In this document: positions 1 to 4,444 of the stretch, in pieces
Position numbering within the stretch: the first letter of the stretch is position 1
How the letters are laid out: every line of letters starts with the position of its first letter
NCBI GenBank assembly: GCA_016764535.1
Contig: JAESRR010000136.1
Span: 1 to 6,984 of the forward strand
Direction of reading: 5' to 3'
From: Cohaesibacteraceae bacterium
Lineage (GTDB): Bacteria > Pseudomonadota > Alphaproteobacteria > Rhizobiales > Cohaesibacteraceae
DNA length: 6,984 bases
Program-made: the position numbers and the translations under genes
The notes under the pieces: model-generated
Databases searched by the model: none
What the model was told of the DNA's origin: nothing
What the model saw: only the letters and a program-made list of their open reading frames with translations

Positions 1-390
1 ATGGCTTGTAGATTGGCTGTTGAAGTTATGCCACAGCAGACCATTGATGAACTGCTGATCGCACTTGAACCACGTCAGGAACCCGTATCCAGTGAGAACA
101 TGCTCGACGTACACGTTGCTATCGCAAAGGGATGCGGAAACCGTCGTATCGAGACATTGTTGTGTGAGGATATTTATCACCTGCTCAGAATTTACCGCGC
201 ACGATCCGGTGCGACACCAGGACGTCATGATGCGGCCTATGAAGAACACTGGCAGATTGTAAGCGCAATCAATGACCGTAATGGCCGACTGGCAGAATCT
301 CTAATGCGATCACACATCGCCCGCGCTACCCAGGTTTTGCTTGCCAACATGAACGAAGACGCAAAATTTGTTTCCGCCGCGGCGGAATAA
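1..390 (+). CDS. GntR/FadR-type transcriptional regulator, C-terminal effector-binding (FCD) part, 5' truncated by window edge
   Basis: The reading frame is open from the first base and ends in TAA at 388-390. The visible 129 residues match the all-helical FCD ligand-binding domain of FadR-subfamily GntR regulators. A DVHVAIAKGCGN segment (about residues 36-47) corresponds to the family's (F/D)H..(I/L)A.A.GN motif, and an EEHWQIVSAINDRN segment (about 82-95) followed by MRSHI (103-107) supplies the later conserved histidines. In this family the Asp and three His often bind a metal near the effector. The N-terminal winged helix-turn-helix is absent, so the true start almost certainly lies upstream, and the ATG at base 1 is probably an internal Met codon. 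The gene sits 28 bp before a lyase gene on the same strand, which suggests that it controls that gene in response to a small organic acid. The effector cannot be named from the sequence. Confidence 0.85.
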   Translation: MACRLAVEVMPQQTIDELLIALEPRQEPVSSENMLDVHVAIAKGCGNRRIETLLCEDIYHLLRIYRARSGATPGRHDAAYEEHWQIVSAINDRNGRLAESLMRSHIARATQVLLANMNEDAKFVSAAAE

Positions 391-418
391 TTTCTGCTGA
401 ATATACAAAGGATTTTCC

Positions 419-1321
419 ATGACCAGGGTGAAGCGATTCCGCAAATTGTTACAAAGCAAAGAAATCATCGTTTCACCGGGAGTCTATGACGGCTACAGCG
501 CCCGACTTGTGGAACAAATGGGTTTCAAAACAGCGTGTAGCACCGGTGCCGGATTGGCCAATTCCAGACTGGCAGTACCTGACACGGGTGTGATGGGCCT
601 TACGGACAATCTTGATGCAGTCAGAATGATGGCCCGGGCAATCGATATACCGTTAATGGCCGATGCAGATACGGGTTACGGCAATCCGGTGACTGTATTT
701 CACACCACCCGGTATTTCGAGGAAGCTGGCGTCGTCGGTATAAACATTGAAGATCAGGTTAGCCCAAAACGTTGCGGTCATATGGAAGGTAAAAGTCTTA
801 TCGACATGCGCGAAATGGCTCGTAAAATCGAAGCTGCCTGTGACGCGCGACGTGATGATGATTTTGTTATTCTGGCACGAACAGACGCAATTTCAGTCGA
901 GGGAATTGACAACGCGATCAAACGGGCAAAACTTTATGAGGCAGCGGGAGCCGACATGATTTTCGCCGACGCAATCAAATCCGAAGAACAAATCAAACAA
1001 CTGGTAAATGCGGTGTCTTTGCCCGTTTCTGTCAATATTGGATTTGGTATCCGTTCACGACCGACAACTCCATTGATACCTATAAAGAGACTGCATGAAT
1101 TGGGGGTCAAACGAGTTACCATTCCACGGATATTGCCAGCAGCAGCTATTTTATCCATGCGAAAAGCCCTTGAAGCATTGATGGACTCAACCTCGTCAGA
1201 CGTGGTCCCGGATCGAACAGATCTGCTAACAGACATAGATGATATCTGGAACTTAATGGGCGAATCAAATGTAGCGGCACAAGAATTGAAATACCTGGAT
1301 CTTGACAGCATCAAAATTTAG
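419..1321 (+). CDS. isocitrate lyase/PEP mutase superfamily C-C lyase (2-methylisocitrate lyase-like)
   Basis: This complete 300-residue protein is the usual length for the PrpB-like branch of the superfamily, whose members are cytoplasmic Mg2+-dependent beta-barrel enzymes that cleave or decarboxylate 2-hydroxy/2-oxo di- and tricarboxylic acids. Visible hallmarks are the metal-binding ADADTGYGNP (residues 81-90), EDQ (111-113), the KRCGH signature with catalytic Cys119 (117-121), and ARTDA (153-157). The KRCGH cysteine favours a lyase over a phosphonate-forming PEP mutase. The stretch after KRCGH (MEGKSLI) resembles the group that includes dimethylmalate lyase and oxaloacetate decarboxylase more than classic PrpB, so the substrate is left open. 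The start is ATG at 419, with AAAGGA at 407-412 spaced 6 nt. The FCD regulator immediately upstream is the likely controller, and the two are probably co-transcribed. Confidence 0.88.
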   Translation: MTRVKRFRKLLQSKEIIVSPGVYDGYSARLVEQMGFKTACSTGAGLANSRLAVPDTGVMGLTDNLDAVRMMARAIDIPLMADADTGYGNPVTVFHTTRYFEEAGVVGINIEDQVSPKRCGHMEGKSLIDMREMARKIEAACDARRDDDFVILARTDAISVEGIDNAIKRAKLYEAAGADMIFADAIKSEEQIKQLVNAVSLPVSVNIGFGIRSRPTTPLIPIKRLHELGVKRVTIPRILPAAAILSMRKALEALMDSTSSDVVPDRTDLLTDIDDIWNLMGESNVAAQELKYLDLDSIKI

Positions 1322-1390
1322 ACACGACACTCTATCCAGGCTCATTGATAACCTTTATCCGATCATTCAGATGCCAGTTCACAAAGTGTA

Positions 1391-1434
1391 GCGCGCAAAA
1401 TCGTACCGGACTCCGCGCAAGATGGTGCCGGACT
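1391..1434. repeat. two adjacent 22-bp direct repeats, possible transposase-binding end
   Basis: Units 1391-1412 and 1413-1434 abut with no spacer and agree at 18 of 22 positions. Both contain CGCGCAA near the start and end in CCGGACT. They are preceded by TGTA (1387-1390). A TG terminus followed within a few bases by tandem sites of about 22 bp is the layout of the Mu right end (R1-R2). IS21-family ends likewise begin TGT and carry repeated CCGG-ending motifs. No istA/istB genes are in the window. The repeats lie between the lyase gene and luxI and are GC-rich against an AT-richer background. Which kind of element they belong to is an inference. Confidence 0.6.
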
Positions 1435-1467
1435 AAAATTCTTCCAGCAATTTTCGAAAAATCGACG

Positions 1468-1497
1468 AATCCGGTGTGACTAGCGGGACCGGTTTTA
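1468..1497 (+). terminator. weak rho-independent terminator candidate downstream of the lyase gene
   Basis: CCGGT (1471-1475) pairs with ACCGG (1488-1492) around a 12-nt loop, and TTTT follows (1493-1496). It lies about 150 bp after the lyase stop in the correct orientation. The stem is only 5 bp and the loop is long, so this is a weak call. Confidence 0.25.
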
Positions 1498-1526
1498 ACA
1501 GCCTTTAAACCAGCATTAAACGGCAA

Positions 1527-2093
1527 TTAATCGAACGAACGCCGCTCGATAGAGCCAGCAACGTCTATAACCCCTGCACGCGTAAGAATACCGTCAATGT
1601 CCTGTTCTGGCCCCGGATATGTAATTGAACAGCCGCGTCTCTCCAGCGCCAGTTTGAACAATAGAGTGGGCATAACCCCCACTACAGAATGAAATGAATT
1701 GTTTTTGGCATAATCGAGCACCATTCCGACAAGTAATTCCAATGCCTGGCCACGCAACACAGCAGAGTGATTCTTGCTGACTGCGATGCGCGTCGCTTCC
1801 AGTGTGCCGACACAGTCAATAGTGAGGCTACCAAGCATTTCCGGCCAGAGTGTCCTGACCATTATGTCATCAGAGAATGATATGAGACGGCAACATGCCA
1901 GGGCTTCATCTCCAAGCATGACAACAACGTAACGCGCTCGCGGGGTATCGAACTGGTCGAACTCCATAGCATCGGCGTCCGGGACGTCATAATCCATCCT
2001 GTTGCGAAATACACAATATCGAAGAAGGTGGTGTGCGCGCCATGCGCCGTTGTCGGAATTTGATGATAACCACGAAGTGACAAATGTTCGCAT
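1527..2093 (-). CDS. luxI: acyl-homoserine-lactone synthase, LuxI family
   Basis: This 188-residue protein fits the LuxI/TraI/LasI autoinducer synthase fold, which makes N-acyl-homoserine lactones from S-adenosylmethionine and an acyl-ACP or acyl-CoA in the cytoplasm. The conserved set is readable: Arg25 and Phe29 (RYCVF), Glu44 and Asp46 and Asp49 in MEFDQFD, Arg69 in CCRL, and Glu99-x-x-Arg102 in LEATRIAV. The usual Trp after the Phe (LuxI Trp34 region) appears to be Tyr35, a modest divergence. The start is ATG at 2093, with GGAG spaced 5 nt. It lies 63 bp downstream of the luxR-type gene on the same strand, so the two could form one operon, although the gap could also hold a weak promoter of its own. 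The signal's acyl chain cannot be predicted. The symbol is a family-level label. Confidence 0.88.
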   Translation of the reverse strand: MRTFVTSWLSSNSDNGAWRAHHLLRYCVFRNRMDYDVPDADAMEFDQFDTPRARYVVVMLGDEALACCRLISFSDDIMVRTLWPEMLGSLTIDCVGTLEATRIAVSKNHSAVLRGQALELLVGMVLDYAKNNSFHSVVGVMPTLLFKLALERRGCSITYPGPEQDIDGILTRAGVIDVAGSIERRSFD

Positions 2094-2097
2094 GCTC

Positions 2098-2117
2098 GCT
2101 CCAATAGATGATGGAGC
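2098..2117 (-). promoter_or_regulatory. hairpin in the luxI leader covering its Shine-Dalgarno
   Basis: On the minus strand GCTCCA (2117-2112) and TGGAGC (2103-2098) form a perfect 6-bp inverted repeat with an 8-nt loop. The second arm contains the GGAG of the luxI ribosome binding site, 5 nt before the ATG. Folding would hide the site. The repeat is seen directly; a regulatory role is inferred. Just upstream, at 2121-2127, the plus strand reads TACTACC (GGTAGTA in the luxI sense), the same heptamer found in both arms of the dyad upstream of luxR. Confidence 0.45.
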
Positions 2118-2156
2118 AAATACTACCTAATATGCAAATCGATAAAATGGTGACAT

Positions 2157-2858
2157 TCAGACCAGATTTTTACGAATAGCCTTTGCAACAGAATGAACAA
2201 TATTATGTGTCTTTAAACGGCGTCGTATTTCCTTCAAATGATAGGCAACGCCATCTGTTGTTATGCCCATTTCATCCGCTACGACATCACGCGTTTTACC
2301 ATTTGCGAGGCCGCTCAAAACGTAGCGATGTTGATCAAGGAGGTTGTCACTATCAAATTCAGGTAGATGCAACAAGTCCAGCATGGTTGCATGTGCCAAA
2401 TGCGCGACCATATTACAGGATCTCAATGTATCGTGAGAGATGGTTTCTCCTGATGAAAATGAGAAAACAAACTGTGTCCCGTTTGGTCCGAGGAGCGGCA
2501 CAGCAAGCCCGTCATGCAGCCCGGCGGATTGTGAACGCTCCATAAATTGTTTCTCGGAAGAAGTGGTTGCAAGCCTTGCCCACTGTGTCGCTTTGCCGAC
2601 ATTCATAATCCGGGTTACGACTGGATCAACACCAAATAATTCATCGGCAAAATATTCTTCAATCCATTCATCCGGGTAATTTAGCTTCACAGCCGGGGAC
2701 ATATCGGGAAGCGAGATTTCGCCGGACAGGCATCCATAGGCAGCAAACTCAACATTTTGTCCTATGGTTGCATTAAGTGCGACATTGTAAATGCCATCAA
2801 TGCTAACGGATTGGCTCAAATCCTCATATAACTTCGCAATTTCTCCACCATTCAGCAT
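2157..2858 (-). CDS. luxR: LuxR-family autoinducer-binding transcriptional regulator
   Basis: This 233-residue protein has the standard two-domain LuxR layout. The N-terminal autoinducer-binding domain (about 15-165) shows the ligand-pocket set Trp65-x3-Tyr69, Asp78-Pro79 and Trp93, plus a GLAVPL turn (117-122). The C-terminal LuxR/GerE helix-turn-helix (about 172-230) reads GLANGKTRDVVADEMGIT, then VAYHLKEIRRRL. The Glu normally found in the LTxRE start of this HTH appears to be His177. ATG at 2858 is preferred because GGGG lies 7 nt upstream; a longer in-frame TTG start at 2873 would overlap that site. The partner synthase gene follows 63 bp downstream. The protein is expected to bind its cognate acyl-homoserine lactone and act on the dyad 42 bp upstream of its own start, but target and sign are inferred. 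Confidence 0.88.
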   Translation of the reverse strand: MLNGGEIAKLYEDLSQSVSIDGIYNVALNATIGQNVEFAAYGCLSGEISLPDMSPAVKLNYPDEWIEEYFADELFGVDPVVTRIMNVGKATQWARLATTSSEKQFMERSQSAGLHDGLAVPLLGPNGTQFVFSFSSGETISHDTLRSCNMVAHLAHATMLDLLHLPEFDSDNLLDQHRYVLSGLANGKTRDVVADEMGITTDGVAYHLKEIRRRLKTHNIVHSVAKAIRKNLV

Positions 2859-2890
2859 TGAAAAACCCCACAATCATTAACCATTTGTTA

Positions 2891-2936
2891 ATTTTACCAT
2901 CTTGCATTTACTACCGAATGGGGTAGTAAAAGCAAG
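2891..2936 (-). promoter_or_regulatory. luxR promoter region with lux-box-like 36-bp dyad
   Basis: A dyad spans 2901-2936. The inner arms TTTACTACC (2907-2915) and GGTAGTAAA (2922-2930) are perfect around 6 bp; after one mismatched pair, CTTGC/GCAAG (2901-2905, 2932-2936) extends the symmetry. CT (2911-2912) and AG (2925-2926) are 12 bp apart, the CT-N12-AG pattern known for LuxR-family boxes. On the minus strand TAAAAT (2896-2891) is a good -10 match, which would place the dyad over the -35 region, as at class II LuxR-activated promoters. The small ORF at 2963 could use the same site divergently. Binding is inferred. Confidence 0.6.
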
Positions 2937-2962
2937 GAAATTCTAAATTATGGTGTCAAAAA

Positions 2963-3151
2963 ATGAACAACGCACGTCATTCGAGTGATCCCACAACTTA
3001 TAATTCTCCCGAATTGGTGGTATCCCGAATAATAGAAAAAGCCGCCCGTCAAAGAGACAGGCGGCTAATTATCAAGCTAACAATAACTGGATTCGGAGCC
3101 GGTCTTTTGGCCGGTTCTGCGCTTGTTTACGCTATTTTCCCCTATGTGTAA
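2963..3151 (+). CDS. possible small single-pass membrane protein (doubtful ORF)
   Basis: The ORF has 62 codons starting at ATG 2963. The product would have a polar, basic N-terminal half and one strongly hydrophobic glycine-rich segment (about residues 38-62, GFGAGLLAGSALVYAIF) running to the C-terminus, like a tail-anchored or holin-like small protein. No family is recognised. Against it: no convincing Shine-Dalgarno, many rare-type codons (ATA three times, CTA twice, AGA, AGG), an embedded terminator hairpin for the opposite strand (3040-3066), and a 20-bp tail-to-tail overlap with the repressor gene. In favour: a clean membrane segment and a position facing the 36-bp dyad in divergent orientation to luxR. 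It may be a real accessory gene or chance. Confidence 0.35.
   Translation: MNNARHSSDPTTYNSPELVVSRIIEKAARQRDRRLIIKLTITGFGAGLLAGSALVYAIFPYV
3036..3066 (-). terminator. rho-independent terminator of the repressor gene
   Basis: Read on the minus strand, AGCCGCC (3066-3060) pairs with GGCGGCT (3046-3040). After one mismatched pair, GTC and GAC extend the stem (3058-3056, 3050-3048) around a 5-nt loop. TTTTT (3040-3036) follows directly, its first T also closing the stem, and then C-T-A-T-T. GC-rich stem plus U-tract is the classic form. It lies about 65 bp beyond the repressor stop codon. Read on the plus strand the hairpin has no T-tract, so it is one-directional. Confidence 0.8.
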
Positions 3152-3587
3152 CAAAACGGATCACGCCGGGAAGTCCGGCGAGGTCCCCCTCTGTCAAAAC
3201 AGGCTTTGGACCCAGCTTTGACATAACTGTTTTATTGATCAGAATAATGGTATCGGCCAATTCCTCAGCTGTCATATCGCTTATCAATTTGGTTTCAATC
3301 AATTCCTGGAATACGCGTCTGGACACACGTTTAAAGATTTTTTCGTCATAGTCTACTCCTCCAGACTGCAATGCTTCACCTGTAACCAACCAATTAAGAT
3401 CGGCATTGAGTTCCATCGCAAGTGGCGCAAGCTTGTTGGCGTCAGGGAAGCGAATCCCGGCCTCGTAATTACGCAGGGAAGCTACGCTTACCCCCATTAT
3501 ATTCTTCATTTCCTGTTGCGAGCGTAACCCGCGTAGTTCTTTTAATCGTTGGCCGAATGTTTGTTCATTTTTGATTATACCAGCCAT
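3132..3587 (-). CDS. Mu-like phage repressor (c-type), XRE-family HTH protein
   Basis: This 151-residue protein has an N-terminal Cro/C1-type helix-turn-helix (about residues 10-68: FGQRLKELRGLRSQQEM, then SVASLRNYEAGIRFPD) followed by LNADLNWLVTGE, typical of phage repressors of this class. The C-terminal about 75 residues are helical-looking, with no recognisable S24 (LexA-like) autocleavage domain, so SOS-induced self-cleavage is not predicted. The start is ATG at 3587, with a strong GGAGG spaced 7 nt. It is divergent from the ner-like gene across a 99-bp operator-like region and is followed by its own terminator. Orientation and location match the immunity repressor that keeps the transposase operon silent in the lysogen. 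This role is inferred from position and fold. Confidence 0.8.
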   Translation of the reverse strand: MAGIIKNEQTFGQRLKELRGLRSQQEMKNIMGVSVASLRNYEAGIRFPDANKLAPLAMELNADLNWLVTGEALQSGGVDYDEKIFKRVSRRVFQELIETKLISDMTAEELADTIILINKTVMSKLGPKPVLTEGDLAGLPGVIRFVTHRGK

Positions 3588-3686
3588 ATCACTACCTCCA
3601 GTGTAAAATTGTGTTGCATCGTTTTACAAAAGTAGCTAAATATATTTACGAACGTAAATCATTATCGCTACAAAACGAGCTTTAAC
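3588..3686. promoter_or_regulatory. divergent operator/promoter region between repressor and early operon
   Basis: This 99-bp AT-rich gap separates the divergent repressor and ner-like genes. It holds a perfect 16-bp palindrome, ATTTACG-AA-CGTAAAT (3644-3659), and a 7-bp inverted repeat TGTAAAA/TTTTACA (3602-3608, 3622-3628). A rightward promoter could use TTGCAT (3614-3619) and TAAATA (3637-3642) with 17-bp spacing, or TATATT (3641-3646) as -10; either would place the 16-bp palindrome at the -10/start region. This is where repressor and Ner would compete in a Mu-type switch. The symmetry is seen; the factors bound are inferred. Confidence 0.6.
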
Positions 3687-4001
3687 GTGCACAGAAAAGA
3701 CATATATGACGTAAAAAGAGAACTCGCCAAGGCTGGTTTTACCTTAACCAGCCTTGCAACCACTGCGGGATTTAGCGAATCTCTCTGCCGTGTCTCCATG
3801 CGTGAACCTTGTTTGTCTGGCGAACGTTTAATCATTGAAACTACAGGCTTTAATCCACATGACATATGGCCTGATCGTTATGCATCCAATGGTGTTCGCA
3901 TCATCGGACGTAACAAAAGTAGCACTAAATCACCACACCACATACGTAAAAACACCCCGGAATTTCTTCCCATAGGCCAGACCAGGCGCTACAAACGTAG
4001 C
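3623..4001 (+). repeat. four dispersed copies of a 14-bp motif around the ner-like gene
   Basis: Related 14-mers occur at 3623-3636 (TTTACAAAAGTAGC), 3667-3680 (GCTACAAAACGAGC), 3910-3923 (GTAACAAAAGTAGC) and 3988-4001 (GCTACAAACGTAGC). Eight positions are invariant (ACAAA and the final AGC). The last copy is a perfect inverted repeat, GCTAC-N4-GTAGC. Two lie in the operator region and two in the 3' part of the ner-like gene, just before the next start codon. They could be binding sites for the repressor, Ner or the transposase N-terminal domain; chance similarity is not excluded. Confidence 0.4.
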
Positions 4002-4013
4002 GGGGATATGTGA
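3687..4013 (+). CDS. ner: Ner-like early DNA-binding regulator
   Basis: This 108-residue protein has residues about 2-66 matching the Ner/Nlp (SfsB) winged-HTH family: a KDIYDVKRELAKAGFTL start, a short HTH (SLATTAGFSESLCRV), and the family-typical GERLIIETTGFNPHDIWPDRY ending. Mu Ner is about 75 residues, so the basic tail (67-108, rich in Arg, Lys and Ser) is an extension. In Mu, Ner is made first from the early promoter and turns down both early and repressor transcription; the same job is inferred from position. The start is GTG at 3687 with only a weak purine stretch before it, since the nearby ATG codons are out of frame. Its TGA (4011-4013) overlaps the next ATG by one base, suggesting coupled translation. 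Confidence 0.75.
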   Translation: MHRKDIYDVKRELAKAGFTLTSLATTAGFSESLCRVSMREPCLSGERLIIETTGFNPHDIWPDRYASNGVRIIGRNKSSTKSPHHIRKNTPEFLPIGQTRRYKRSGDM

Positions 4014-4444
4014 TGACGAACTGGGATTTGCCAATTATTTCCGTGGGCCACGAGGTTGACAAGCAACCCGCCTCTGTTGTTGCCGATGCCCTCAAAGAAC
4101 GCCTGAAAACGATTCTAAAACATCATCAGGATACCGGAGTTACCCGTTCAGAAATTGCACATCGCATGAGTGTTTTTCTTGGAACAAAAATTTCAGAAGC
4201 AGTCCTCAATCAGTATGTAGCCAAATCAGCAGGTGACAAACATATAAGTTTTGTACGTCTGCTTGCATTCATTCAGGCGACCAACGCCACAGAGCTTGTC
4301 GGATTTATTGCAAGCCAGTTTGGATTGCATGTTGTTGAAGCCAAATATGCGCGCCTGATCGAGCGCGAGTTGTTGAAAGCCCGTCTCAAGCAACTTGAGG
4401 ACGATATCTCGGAAGCCGAAGCAGATACGCGGAGGCTCTTGTGA
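4013..4444 (+). CDS. phage early protein of unknown function, HTH-like plus C-terminal coiled coil
   Basis: The 143-residue product is not assigned to a named family. Residues about 43-70 (TRSEIAHRMSVFLGTKIS, then EAVLNQYVA) resemble a helix-turn-helix. A second helical segment (79-108) follows, and the last about 35 residues (KYARLIERELLKARLKQLEDD onward) have a charged heptad-like pattern suggesting a coiled coil and oligomerisation. ATG at 4013 is chosen because GGGG lies 7 nt upstream (4002-4005) and it overlaps the ner-like stop as TGATG; GTG at 4010 is an alternative. The end overlaps the transposase start by 4 bp (GTGA). In phage Mu nothing separates ner from the transposase gene, so this is an insertion in the early operon. 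A role in transposition control is only a positional guess. Confidence 0.7.
   Translation: MTNWDLPIISVGHEVDKQPASVVADALKERLKTILKHHQDTGVTRSEIAHRMSVFLGTKISEAVLNQYVAKSAGDKHISFVRLLAFIQATNATELVGFIASQFGLHVVEAKYARLIERELLKARLKQLEDDISEAEADTRRLL

Noticed and set aside
934..1314. 126-codon minus-strand frame opposite the lyase gene
   Set aside because: It is a shadow of the lyase, which has full family motifs; no independent features.
1451..1460. TTTTCGAAAA palindrome near the 3' side of luxI
   Set aside because: It is a short AT-rich self-complement with no GC stem or T-tract; not convincing as a luxI terminator or operator.
1387..1500. 114-bp stretch bounded by TGT and ACA as a possible miniature element
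   Set aside because: The right side lacks the 22-bp repeat; its CCGG spacing is 18 rather than 22 and its offset from the end differs, so the ends do not match.
1332..1526. 64-codon minus-strand frame starting immediately after the luxI stop
   Set aside because: It begins with TTG and has no ribosome site, runs straight through the tandem 22-bp repeats, and has no family resemblance; it is best explained as a chance frame over an element end.
2183..2679. Plus-strand frames of 120 and 79 codons opposite luxR
   Set aside because: They are antisense to a clear LuxR-family gene; their composition is typical of shadow frames.
2871..2873. TTG as the luxR start codon
   Set aside because: It would overlap the GGGG that serves the ATG at 2858, and it adds only five residues outside the conserved domain.
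2880..2915. Loose direct repeat of ACCAT-containing units with about 16-bp period upstream of luxR
   Set aside because: It is AT-rich with several mismatches, and overlaps the much stronger 36-bp dyad; too weak to call a phage end or iteron.
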